The notes beneath the pieces are model-generated. The model saw nothing but the letters and a program-made list of their open reading frames with translations, made no database searches and had not been told where the DNA came from. Both the position numbers and the translations under genes were made by a program. Shown piece after piece: positions 1-8,775 of a stretch of 64,000 bases of DNA. Numbering within the stretch: the stretch's first letter is position 1; the number at the start of each line of letters is the position of its first letter. This DNA comes from AWTP1-9 sp035703165 (GTDB lineage: Bacteria; Bacteroidota; Bacteroidia; Chitinophagales; Chitinophagaceae), in assembly GCA_035703165.1 (NCBI GenBank), contig DASSYR010000093.1, forward strand, positions 38,519 to 102,518, read 5' to 3'.

Positions 1-1824
1 GCTGGAAGTAATGCTGATATTACTACCGCTTTAAAAACACTGCCTGGAGCTCAGCAAATTGGCGAAAGAGAAGGATTATTTGTTCGTGGTGGAACCGGAC
101 AGGAAACAAAACAGTTTATTGATGGTACATTAGTCAATAATCCATTTTATACCTCATCGCCGGATATTGCTTCCAGAGGAAGATTTTCACCTTTTCTTTT
201 TAAAGGAACTGTGTTTACTGCCGGCGGTTACTCGGCCTTGTATGGTCAGGCCTTATCCTCAGCGCTGATATTAGAGTCAATTGATTTACCGGAAAAATCG
301 GTAGCCAGTTTCTTTGTGTCGCCATTAACCTGGGGGGGTGGATATCAGCAGCTTTCCCCGAATAAAAAGTCATCATGGGGCGTAAACTATGGATATGTGA
401 ATCTGTTCGTTTATTTTGGATTGGTAAAGCAAACGCCTGATTATTTCCGTATCCCTGAGTTTCATAATGGCGATGCCAACTTTCGTTTTAAAACAAAGAA
501 AGGAGGCATGGTTAAATTTTATTCTTCATTCAGTACGGGAAAATTTGGTCTGCGTCAACCAAATATTGACAGCGCAGACTTAAAGAATGCTTTTGGGTTG
601 ATAAACCGAAATTTTTATAACAATCTTAGTTGGAAAGAAAATTTAGGCAACGGATGGAGGATGAATCTTGGCGCTGCCTTCAGCATTAATGATGACGATA
701 TTAGTTTACAAATACAAAATCTTTCTAACAATGCGGTAACAACTGGCAAATCATATATTGACAATAAAAATTTCGTGCTTAATCATCGTCAGGATTTTGC
801 ACAAATAAGAGGTGTATTGGAAAAAAAGTTAAGAGGATTAAGTGCTGTTCGTTTTGGAAGTGAATACTGGTATAATAATGATAAAAGTAAATACAATACT
901 TACACAACTATACTTAAAGACAATTTTGCCTCCGTATTTGGTGAAGCAGACATTTATTTAACCAATGCATTGGCTGCTAAAATCGGGACGAGATTTGAAT
1001 ATTCATCAGTCTTAAGAAAAGCAAATATTGCTCCCCGTCTTTCATTAGCATATAAAACAGGTAAAGATGCACAAGTATCTGCAGCATACGGTGTTTTTTA
1101 TCAAAAACCCGAGAATACTGACATGATATATACTACAAATCTTACATATACAAAGGCTATACATTATATACTCAATTATCAAAAAACAACAAATGCAAGA
1201 ATTTTTCGTGCAGAAGTATTTTATAAGAAGTACAAGGATTTAATAAAAACAATTCCTTCAACCAATAACAATGGTTTTGGTTATGCGCAGGGCATTGAGT
1301 TTTTTTGGAGAGATAAGAAAACTGTGAAGAATTTAGATTACTGGGTAAGCTATTCCTATCTTGATACAAAAAGAGATTTTCAAAATTATCCTCAGCAGAT
1401 ACGCCCCAATTTTGCTACGGAACATACCGCTTCGTTAGTGACGAAGAGGTTTGTAACCAAAATTAAAACCGGTTTCAACTTTACCTACTCGTATGCAACG
1501 GGCAGGCCTTACTATAATTTTCGTTACGATAATAATGGTAAGTATGGTATTGCCGACCAAGGCAGGACGATTGATTACCACAGCCTCGGTTTTAGTGTGA
1601 ACTACGTACCTAGTGTGGGAAAACAAAATGCCAAAGCTTTTTGGGTATTTTTTGCCAGTATAACCAATGTGTTGGGAAGTAACCAGGTGTTTGGTTACAA
1701 CTATTCTTATAATGGTTTAATCAAACAAGCTATCAATCCGCCGGCCAGGCGCTTTTATTTTATTGGTATTTTCTTAAGCCTGGGTGTTGATCGTACAGAT
1801 GATGCCATAAATAATAATTTGTAA
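1..1824 (+). CDS. TonB-dependent receptor, 5' end outside the window
   Basis: The open frame runs from base 1, so the gene starts upstream of the window; 607 residues are visible. The first ~90 residues are the end of a plug domain (for example LPGAQQIGEREGLFVRGG, then FIDGTLVNNPFY and SALYGQALSSA). The rest alternates aromatic and polar residues like the strands of an outer-membrane beta-barrel and ends near FIGIFLSLGVD. Such receptors import siderophores, metals, vitamins or glycans using energy from TonB. The substrate cannot be read from this fragment, and no SusD partner follows. A GTG at 211 is only an internal valine codon. The next gene starts 30 nt downstream and is probably co-transcribed. 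Confidence 0.9.
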   Translation, partial: AGSNADITTALKTLPGAQQIGEREGLFVRGGTGQETKQFIDGTLVNNPFYTSSPDIASRGRFSPFLFKGTVFTAGGYSALYGQALSSALILESIDLPEKSVASFFVSPLTWGGGYQQLSPNKKSSWGVNYGYVNLFVYFGLVKQTPDYFRIPEFHNGDANFRFKTKKGGMVKFYSSFSTGKFGLRQPNIDSADLKNAFGLINRNFYNNLSWKENLGNGWRMNLGAAFSINDDDISLQIQNLSNNAVTTGKSYIDNKNFVLNHRQDFAQIRGVLEKKLRGLSAVRFGSEYWYNNDKSKYNTYTTILKDNFASVFGEADIYLTNALAAKIGTRFEYSSVLRKANIAPRLSLAYKTGKDAQVSAAYGVFYQKPENTDMIYTTNLTYTKAIHYILNYQKTTNARIFRAEVFYKKYKDLIKTIPSTNNNGFGYAQGIEFFWRDKKTVKNLDYWVSYSYLDTKRDFQNYPQQIRPNFATEHTASLVTKRFVTKIKTGFNFTYSYATGRPYYNFRYDNNGKYGIADQGRTIDYHSLGFSVNYVPSVGKQNAKAFWVFFASITNVLGSNQVFGYNYSYNGLIKQAINPPARRFYFIGIFLSLGVDRTDDAINNNL

Positions 1825-1854
1825 TCAATTTTTAAAAAATAAAACAAATAAAAC

Positions 1855-2484
1855 ATGAAACAATTATTTATTACCGTTATTGCTATATTATTGGGTACAA
1901 TAGCACAGGCACAGAGCAAAAAATATGTTGCTGCCATGCAAGAACAATTAGCCTTAATGGATTCAGCCAAAACCACACAGGACTTTCAGAATGTGGCCAA
2001 TAATTTTGAACGGATTGGTGATGCTGAAAAAACACAGTGGCTTCCTTATTATTATGCCGGATTGGCCTTAACTTCTGCCGGATGGAGAGATAAGGCTTTG
2101 GATAAAGATGCCAACAGTGAAAAAATAATGGCCTTATGTGATAAGGCGGAAGCGATAGAAAAAAATGCCGAGATATACACTATCCGTAATATGGCGCTGG
2201 TGCAACAAATGCAGGTAGATCCTCAAAACAGATGGATGACCTACGGGCAGCAGGCCGGTAAAACTATACAGGAAGGGTTACAGTTGGATCCTAATAACCC
2301 ACGCCTTTACTACCTGCAGGGAATGAGTGTGCTTGGTACCCCAACGGCCTTTGGTGGTGGTAAAGAAAAAGCGAAACCTATTTTTGAAAAAGCATTGGAG
2401 TTGTATAAGATTGAAAAGATAAAACCCTTATATCCACATTGGGGGCAAAAACAGACAGAGAAAATGATTGAACAGTGTAAATAA
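1855..2484 (+). CDS. Secreted TPR-like protein of unknown function
   Basis: This is a 209-residue protein with a clear Sec signal peptide (hydrophobic residues 5-18, cleavage likely after AQAQ). The mature part is helical and resembles tetratricopeptide repeats: paired helices separated by motifs such as LDPNNPRLYYLQGMSVL and a final KAKPIFEKALELYK helix. TPR proteins bind other proteins, so a periplasmic scaffold role is likely, but no specific function is recognised. It follows the TonB-dependent receptor by 30 nt on the same strand, which suggests that the two are co-expressed. Confidence 0.8.
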   Translation: MKQLFITVIAILLGTIAQAQSKKYVAAMQEQLALMDSAKTTQDFQNVANNFERIGDAEKTQWLPYYYAGLALTSAGWRDKALDKDANSEKIMALCDKAEAIEKNAEIYTIRNMALVQQMQVDPQNRWMTYGQQAGKTIQEGLQLDPNNPRLYYLQGMSVLGTPTAFGGGKEKAKPIFEKALELYKIEKIKPLYPHWGQKQTEKMIEQCK

Positions 2485-2548
2485 TGTTAATTAGTCCACA
2501 GCAAAAAGAAATTTCGGGCTTTTATATTTGGCTTTTAAAAATCAAGCT

Positions 2549-3133
2549 ATGAGCGAAGAAAACTTTTCACCACAACAAAGTCTGGCGCTGATACAAAATA
2601 TGATTAGTAAAGCCCGACAGGATGTAACCGATGGCAGTAAATATTTTTTACTGTGGGGGTGGTTAACAGTAGCGGTAATTTTGGGCCAATTTATTTTAAA
2701 GGTGATAGTTAAATATCCTCACCATTATTATGTGTGGTTCCTGCTTATTATAGGTATAGCAATAAATATTTACTGGAAAAGAGCTGATGGAAAAAAAATT
2801 AAGGTGAAAACCTATATCAGCGAAAGCATGGAATTTTTATGGAGCGGTATGGGGGTTACATTCCTGGTAATTTCGCTGTTGTTTATAAAAATTGGGTATC
2901 ATTACTGCTATCCCTTCTATATTTTATTGTATGGTCTGGGCACTTTTGTCACCGGTAAAATTTTAAAATTTAAACCTTTTATTTTTGGGGGTTTTTGCGC
3001 TTGGGTGTTAAGTATTGCAGCTGTACAGTTTAATTTCGATTACCAGATGTTGTTTGCTGTAGCGGCTTTGTTGATAAGTTATATTATACCGACTTATATC
3101 TTCAGAATGAAGAATAAAAATCAAACTACCTGA
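2549..3133 (+). CDS. Polytopic membrane protein, first of two paralogues
   Basis: The 194-residue protein starts with a charged amphipathic segment (MSEENFSPQQSLALIQNMI) followed by about five or six membrane helices from residue ~32 to the end. The start at 2549 is preferred over a TTG at 2528 because it aligns exactly with the start of the downstream paralogue (MEDKNFSVPDSLQLITQMI). Shared features include the N-terminal helix, LWGWL, KVKTY, the LKFKP loop and YIIP near the C-terminus. The function is unknown. It is separated by one nucleotide from its paralogue and lies in an apparent three-gene unit that ends with a winged-helix regulator. Confidence 0.8.
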   Translation: MSEENFSPQQSLALIQNMISKARQDVTDGSKYFLLWGWLTVAVILGQFILKVIVKYPHHYYVWFLLIIGIAINIYWKRADGKKIKVKTYISESMEFLWSGMGVTFLVISLLFIKIGYHYCYPFYILLYGLGTFVTGKILKFKPFIFGGFCAWVLSIAAVQFNFDYQMLFAVAALLISYIIPTYIFRMKNKNQTT

Positions 3134-3134
3134 C

Positions 3135-3740
3135 ATGGAAGATAAAAATTTTTCAGTACCAGACAGTCTGCAACTGATTACGCAAATGATTAATACAGCC
3201 AAAAAGGAGCAGAAAGATAGCGGTCGCGGATGGATTTTATGGGGTTGGCTCTTATTTAGCGGTTCGATTCTTACGTTTATAAATTTTTATACCAATTGGA
3301 CATCCACCTGGGTTATCTGGAATTTTTTTGCTGTGGCTGCTGTATTATTATTGCTTTATTCAATTATCAGAACTATATTTTTCCCTAAAGCTGTAAAAGT
3401 AAAAACCTATACTGGTGATTTGTTTATCAAACTCAATATCGGCTTTTTTATATTCTTGCTACTAATCATAGTTGCGATTAATAATAATAGTATTTCTCCG
3501 TCTAAAGGATTTTCCATGCTGCTCGGCCTCTATGGATTCTGGATATTGATATATGGTACGGCTTTAAATTTTAAACCTTCGGTTTACGGGGCTTATATTA
3601 CCTGGGCTTGTGCTTTTGCAGCATTATATGTTGATCATTTTAAATGGGTAATGTTGTTGCAGGCGGTGGCTGTGCTGAGTGGTTATATTATACCAGGCCA
3701 CCTGGCATACCGGGAGTTTAATAAACAAAAAAATATTTAA
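3135..3740 (+). CDS. Polytopic membrane protein, second of two paralogues
   Basis: The 201-residue protein is built like the preceding gene: N-terminal amphipathic helix, ILWGWLLFSG opening the first membrane helix, a KVKTY loop, a central LNFKPS loop and YIIPG near the C-terminus. The two genes are clearly an old tandem duplication that has diverged. No catalytic motif is visible. The ATG follows the upstream stop by one base, so the pair is almost certainly translationally coupled. The winged-helix regulator begins 11 nt downstream. A sensor, anti-regulator or membrane-stress role would fit this arrangement but is inference only. Confidence 0.8.
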   Translation: MEDKNFSVPDSLQLITQMINTAKKEQKDSGRGWILWGWLLFSGSILTFINFYTNWTSTWVIWNFFAVAAVLLLLYSIIRTIFFPKAVKVKTYTGDLFIKLNIGFFIFLLLIIVAINNNSISPSKGFSMLLGLYGFWILIYGTALNFKPSVYGAYITWACAFAALYVDHFKWVMLLQAVAVLSGYIIPGHLAYREFNKQKNI

Positions 3741-3751
3741 GTTTTTCCTGA

Positions 3752-4039
3752 ATGGATTTTAAAGAACTTGACCCCATGTTACATTCACAGCTACGGCTGG
3801 CCGTAATTTCACTACTTATCGGGGTGAAGGAGGCGGAGTTTACTTTTTTAAAAGAAAAGACCAATGCCACTGCCGGAAATTTAAGTGTACAAATTAATAA
3901 ACTTAAAGAAGCCGGTTATATAGAAGTAATTAAACAGTTTAAAGATAATTACCCTCAAACCATTTGTAAAATTACACCCCTTGGTATTACAGCCTTTGAG
4001 AACTATGTGGTGGCTTTACAGTCTTATTTACCTAAATAG
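3752..4039 (+). CDS. Winged-helix transcriptional regulator (HTH_34-like)
   Basis: This is a 95-residue single-domain protein. Residues ~10-75 form a winged helix: LRLAVISLL in helix 1, a turn to FTFLKEKTNATAGNLSVQI (recognition helix with GNLS, typical of this MarR/ArsR-like group), then a wing (YIEVIKQFKDNYPQTICKITPLG). It has no ligand-binding domain or conserved cysteines. It follows the two paralogous membrane proteins by 11 nt on the same strand. In Bacteroidota such small regulators often accompany short membrane-protein genes, so it probably controls its own unit; that is inference. Confidence 0.82.
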   Translation: MDFKELDPMLHSQLRLAVISLLIGVKEAEFTFLKEKTNATAGNLSVQINKLKEAGYIEVIKQFKDNYPQTICKITPLGITAFENYVVALQSYLPK

Positions 4040-4073
4040 AAAGTGGAGGTAAAATAAAGATAACCGACCGGTT

Positions 4074-5921
4074 TTATTTGTTTATTATTTTTGCAAAGCT
4101 GCTACCCGAAGTATCCGTTAGCGATTGCATAAAAGCAATAATTTTTTTTATTTCAGCTTTCGTGAGATTTAATTTATTACCAGGCAGTGTTTGGTTATCT
4201 GGCGCAATATTTAAACCATAACCACCACCATTGTTGTAAAATTCCATTACTTCATCTAATGTATTAAACACACCATTGTGCATATAGGGAGCCGTTAAAG
4301 CAATATTTCTTATAGTGGGTGTTTTAAATGAATATTGATGAAGTACCGACTTGGTATAATTGTATTTACCTAAATCTTCATCAAGCATTGCTCTTTGTTT
4401 TTCTTTGTTTGAAGGCACACCCAATATCTCAGATTCGGTTTCTGCATATAAAGGCGGAACTAATCCATTAAATATCGGCGCAAAGTGGCAAGTTCCACAC
4501 CTGCCTTTTCCCATAAACAAATTAAATCCCATCTTTTCCTCTGCCGATAAATTAGATTTATCGCCTCGCATATACTTATCAAAACGTGAATTAAAGCTTA
4601 TTAAAGTGCGTATGTATGATGAAATCGAATTGGCAATCGTATATTGATTAATTTTTTCAGAATCGAGCGGGTAAGCTATGGTAAACATTTGGGAATAAAC
4701 AGAATCTTTCCTGAGTTTATCAATAGCTATTTTTAATGACCCTCCCATTTCTTTGGGATTATGTACCACATCGCTCAGTTGGTTTTCTAATTTAGATGTA
4801 CGGGAGTCAAAAAAATATCTTGTTTGCAAGGCAACATTCCAAAGCGTAGGCGTATTTCTTTTAATAGTTTGTTTCCCTTCCACATCGTATGGTAATTTTA
4901 AACCATCGGCAAATGCTTTAGAGGGTATATGGCAGGAAACGCAACTTCGGTTATTATTTATAGCAAGAATGGAATCATAAAACAACCTTTTTCCCAGTAT
5001 AATTCTTTCATCGGTTACCCGGTAACGCTGGTTGGGGGAAAAGAAATCGAGATTAAATGCATTACTTGAAAATATGGTAGGTGCATCGGGATTAACAGAC
5101 CACCGTTCATTTTTTGAGGGATCATCAAAAAACTCTTTTAATTCAAGTACTAATGCAGATATAGGGTTGATGTAAGTAGTAAGAAAGTGCAAACGATTAA
5201 ATTGATTAAAGTCACTATTATTACTGGCATACATTATCGCCTGGGTAAGCAAAGCAATCATTTTGTTATAAACGGTAAGGTTAATTTTTTCATCTTTTAA
5301 CAAAAGCATTGTTTCTTTTACTGAGGTTAGTGCTGCTGCCGCCTCAGGTATTGAGTAAGAAGCTATAGGTGAATCATATCCCGTTATACCAAGTGCAGCA
5401 ATGTTGATTAACTCATTTCGTATGTAAGTGAGATAAATACCTGGCGTTACCGGAAAACTTGTTTTAATATTATTCTGTACAGACTGGATGTTTTGAATAA
5501 GTAAAGCGCATTCTTTCAATAACTTTTCACGGTTCAATTTCTTCGAAAAGATAATTTCTTCTATTACTTGCAAACCATGGGGTTCATAAATCGTTTCGGG
5601 AGCATCCTCCTCGGTTCGCTTAAAGGCAGGTCCATTAATAAGTCGGTTATAATATACATTCAGATTAAGGATAATCAACTCTGCTTTCTTATAATTTATC
5701 CTGGTATCAAAAAATACATTTTTTACCTCTCTTATTGATTTATTTTCTTTTGTATATCGAAATAGCTTTTTTGTTTTTATCTGAAACAAATCAAGTTTAG
5801 CGATATAGTAATTTTTGAGCTTATCGCTAAAGGTGGAGTTTTCTTTTGTTAAAAAGGCCAATACGGTAAATACCAATAGCAATATAAAAATGGTGGTAAA
5901 GTGAAGTTTATAATTCCGCAT
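4074..5921 (-). CDS. Dihaem cytochrome c peroxidase (MauG/CcpA family)
   Basis: The 615-residue protein has an N-terminal membrane anchor or signal (residues 8-24) and a ~275-residue helical N-terminal extension with no recognised motif. A dihaem peroxidase domain follows from ~300. Two haem-binding sites are visible: CVSCH at 327-331 and CGTCH at 475-479. APYMHNG near 544-550 supplies a candidate distal methionine. The family reduces H2O2 with electrons from small c-type cytochromes, or oxidises protein substrates, in the periplasm. The extension makes it longer than classic CcpA (about 320-350 residues), a layout seen in many Bacteroidota peroxidases. It is transcribed away from the phosphatase gene at 6083. 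Confidence 0.9.
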   Translation of the reverse strand: MRNYKLHFTTIFILLLVFTVLAFLTKENSTFSDKLKNYYIAKLDLFQIKTKKLFRYTKENKSIREVKNVFFDTRINYKKAELIILNLNVYYNRLINGPAFKRTEEDAPETIYEPHGLQVIEEIIFSKKLNREKLLKECALLIQNIQSVQNNIKTSFPVTPGIYLTYIRNELINIAALGITGYDSPIASYSIPEAAAALTSVKETMLLLKDEKINLTVYNKMIALLTQAIMYASNNSDFNQFNRLHFLTTYINPISALVLELKEFFDDPSKNERWSVNPDAPTIFSSNAFNLDFFSPNQRYRVTDERIILGKRLFYDSILAINNNRSCVSCHIPSKAFADGLKLPYDVEGKQTIKRNTPTLWNVALQTRYFFDSRTSKLENQLSDVVHNPKEMGGSLKIAIDKLRKDSVYSQMFTIAYPLDSEKINQYTIANSISSYIRTLISFNSRFDKYMRGDKSNLSAEEKMGFNLFMGKGRCGTCHFAPIFNGLVPPLYAETESEILGVPSNKEKQRAMLDEDLGKYNYTKSVLHQYSFKTPTIRNIALTAPYMHNGVFNTLDEVMEFYNNGGGYGLNIAPDNQTLPGNKLNLTKAEIKKIIAFMQSLTDTSGSSFAKIINK

Positions 5922-5978
5922 TTTTACTGATGGTTATGCGAAAAGACGCAATTTTTTATAGTAAAACTACTTATAATG

Positions 5979-5992
5979 TGTAAATATTTACA
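5979..5992. promoter_or_regulatory. 14-bp perfect palindrome in a divergent promoter region
   Basis: TGTAAATATTTACA is a perfect inverted repeat. It lies in the 161-bp gap between the divergent peroxidase (minus) and phosphatase (plus) genes, 58 nt from the peroxidase start. A dimeric regulator could bind here. The surroundings are very AT-rich, so chance is a real alternative. Confidence 0.3.
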
Positions 5993-6082
5993 TATAAAAT
6001 ATAAATATGTTTCAAAAAATATTAATATTAATAAAAAAAAATTAATTTTAGTGGGCAAGATTCCAATATCAGATCCTATAGT

Positions 6083-8734
6083 ATGAAAAACAATTCAACC
6101 AAATTACGGCTATTTCTGCTGTTTGTTTGCCTGTTTCAGTTTTGTTTAATCGCATTTTCACTTGCATTACCCGATTCGAGAGAGAAACCATTTTACCTTA
6201 TGCCTGAAAGACATTTCATTTCTGATAAAAAAGATTATGAGAATGCCGGAACAAGGCCTGTTACAGCGATAATACCTGCACCAACAAACGATAATTGCAG
6301 TAATGCCGTTGTTCTTACTTCTTTTACTACTTGTACTAACGGAATTTATACATTAGATCAGTCAACACCCAGCGTTGGTGTGCCTGCCGGGTGTGCTCCA
6401 CTTGGTACACATTACGATGTGTGGTTTTCCTTTATTGCCGCTTCTGTAACACAAACGGTTACTGTGAGCGGTTTTGACGTGAATACCACCATTACGAATC
6501 CGGCTTTGGAATTATTTAGCGGTTCTTGTGGCGCCTTAACTTCTATTCAATGTGGGAGCACTGGCATAACGGCTGCAGGTTTAACAATTGGTAATACGTA
6601 CTACCTCAGATTTTCTAATATAGGATCAGATCCCTCTGGTAATGGTAACAAACCCAAATTTAGCATTTGCGTTACCCATCCGCTACCTTTATCATTAACG
6701 AGAGGGCCTTATTTAAATATGGGGGGCCAGACTTCTTTGACGATAAGATGGAGAACGAATATTGCGAGTGATTCGAAAGTTGAATTAGGAACAAGTTTAG
6801 GCACATATCCCATTGTAGTTACTGATGCTACTTTAACGACTGAACATATTGTAAATGTTACAGGCTTAACCGAGGATACAAAATATTATTATCGTATTGG
6901 TAGTATTACTGAATCATTACAGGGTTCTTCATCCAATTTTTTTACAACCTTGCCAGCCACAAACACTACCCGAAAAATCCGAATTGCGGCATTTGGAGAT
7001 TGTGGCCGTAATGATAATTCGTTTCAAACACAAACCTTAGCACAATACCAAAGCTATCTTTCTGCCAATAGTATTGAGGCTCCTGATGCTTTAATATTGC
7101 TGGGAGATAATGCTTATACTAATGGTACCGATGCAGAATATACAAGCAATTTTTTTAATGCCTACTCATCAAATATTTTAAAAAATCATAAGATATATCC
7201 GTCCCAGGGTAATCATGATTATTATGGCACTTCCCAGACTTCAAGAGCAGGCGCTTATTATCAAAACTTTACTATGCCTACAGCAGGAGAACTGGGGGGC
7301 CAACCTTCGGGTACGGAAGCATATTATTCGTTTGATATTGGTAACATCCATTTTATGGCACTTGATGCATACGGATTAGAAAATAGTGGTACTACTCGTA
7401 TGTATGATACAACCGGCGCACAAGTAACCTGGATAAAGCAAGATATTGCTGCTAATACAAAAAAATGGACGATTGCTTACTGGCACCATCCACCTTATAC
7501 GATGGGTAGTCATACTTCTGATGCCGAATCAGAATTAGTAAACATAAGAGAAAACTTTATTCGGATACTGGAAAGGAACGGAGTAGATTTAATTATTAAC
7601 GGGCACAGCCATGATTATGAACGGAGTTATCTTTTAAAAGGTTATTACAAGGTAAACCCGGGTGATGCTGCTATTATGGAGGCGGGTTTTAATGCAGGCT
7701 TGCACACCGTTACTACTTCAAGCGGAAAATATAACGGAACTTCTAATTCCTGTCCTTATGTTTATAACTCTGGTAAATACAATCATGGTACTGTATATGT
7801 GGTAGCCGGTTCATCAGGAGCTGATGGGGGTGTACAAGCAGGATATCCTCACAATGCTTTGCCATGGAGTATTGATGATGGCGGTATGTTTTATTTTGAA
7901 ATTGATGGCAACCGGCTTGATGCAAAATTTATCCAGCGTACGGGTGCTGTCGGAGACCAGGTTACCATTTTAAAAGATGTAAACACAACATCAAATTACA
8001 ACATTACATTAGGCCAAAGTATTAATCTTACAGCTTCCTGGCCCGGAACTTATGTATGGGACAACAATGCTACAACTCAAACGAGGACCGTTACACCAAG
8101 CTCAATCGGCACATTTAATTATTCAGTAGTTGATGCTTCCGGCGGAACCTGCTTAACTGATAATTTTTCAGTTGTTGTAAGCGGCACACTTGCCGTTCAT
8201 ATAAATTATTTTTCTGCTGTAAGCGATAGAGACAAGGTCTTATTAGAGTGGGAAACGTTTAGTGAAACGGATTCTAAAGAATTTTTGCTGGAACATGCAA
8301 CAGATGGCAGGAGTTTTAAAATGTTTGAAAAAATAAAAGCAAACGGCAATTCAACACAGCGACAAAAATATTATGCAGCGCACCTCCAACCCGTCACTGG
8401 AGTTAATTATTATCGCCTGGCCGAAATAGATAATGATGGTAATAAAGAATATTTTGAAATAAAGAAAGTGGTTTTTAGTCCTGTTGGCAATAAAGAAATT
8501 ATTGTGGCTGCTGATGCAAAAGCCGGAATAGTGCCGATTAAAATTATAAGCAACGAAAAAACTATTGCTGTATTCAATATTACCGATATACACGGCAGGA
8601 TAATAAGAGAAAATAACATTGTTATTGCCAGAGGTGTGAGTGAACAAAAAGTGCAGTTAAACGCTGGTTTTTATTTTATTTCCATCAAAACATATGATGG
8701 CGAAAAAATTATTAAAAAAGTTTGTGTAAACTAA
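6083..8734 (+). CDS. Secreted purple-acid-phosphatase-like metallophosphoesterase with T9SS sorting domain
   Basis: The 883-residue protein has a signal peptide (to ~30). A PPC-like beta-sandwich follows (~68-200), then a fibronectin type III domain (~203-290) and a metallophosphoesterase domain (~298-620). The dimetal site motifs are GDCGRND (305-311), GDNAY (341-345), GNHDYY (376-381), HHPPY (468-472) and NGHSHDYER (506-514), the order expected for purple acid phosphatases. A second beta-domain is followed by a C-terminal type A T9SS sorting domain (~800-883, ending IIKKVCVN). It should hydrolyse phosphomonoesters outside the cell. The next gene is another T9SS cargo protein 41 nt downstream. 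Confidence 0.92.
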   Translation: MKNNSTKLRLFLLFVCLFQFCLIAFSLALPDSREKPFYLMPERHFISDKKDYENAGTRPVTAIIPAPTNDNCSNAVVLTSFTTCTNGIYTLDQSTPSVGVPAGCAPLGTHYDVWFSFIAASVTQTVTVSGFDVNTTITNPALELFSGSCGALTSIQCGSTGITAAGLTIGNTYYLRFSNIGSDPSGNGNKPKFSICVTHPLPLSLTRGPYLNMGGQTSLTIRWRTNIASDSKVELGTSLGTYPIVVTDATLTTEHIVNVTGLTEDTKYYYRIGSITESLQGSSSNFFTTLPATNTTRKIRIAAFGDCGRNDNSFQTQTLAQYQSYLSANSIEAPDALILLGDNAYTNGTDAEYTSNFFNAYSSNILKNHKIYPSQGNHDYYGTSQTSRAGAYYQNFTMPTAGELGGQPSGTEAYYSFDIGNIHFMALDAYGLENSGTTRMYDTTGAQVTWIKQDIAANTKKWTIAYWHHPPYTMGSHTSDAESELVNIRENFIRILERNGVDLIINGHSHDYERSYLLKGYYKVNPGDAAIMEAGFNAGLHTVTTSSGKYNGTSNSCPYVYNSGKYNHGTVYVVAGSSGADGGVQAGYPHNALPWSIDDGGMFYFEIDGNRLDAKFIQRTGAVGDQVTILKDVNTTSNYNITLGQSINLTASWPGTYVWDNNATTQTRTVTPSSIGTFNYSVVDASGGTCLTDNFSVVVSGTLAVHINYFSAVSDRDKVLLEWETFSETDSKEFLLEHATDGRSFKMFEKIKANGNSTQRQKYYAAHLQPVTGVNYYRLAEIDNDGNKEYFEIKKVVFSPVGNKEIIVAADAKAGIVPIKIISNEKTIAVFNITDIHGRIIRENNIVIARGVSEQKVQLNAGFYFISIKTYDGEKIIKKVCVN

Positions 8735-8775
8735 CGGAACTGACCTATCTGTAGTTTGCAACATTAACCTGACTT

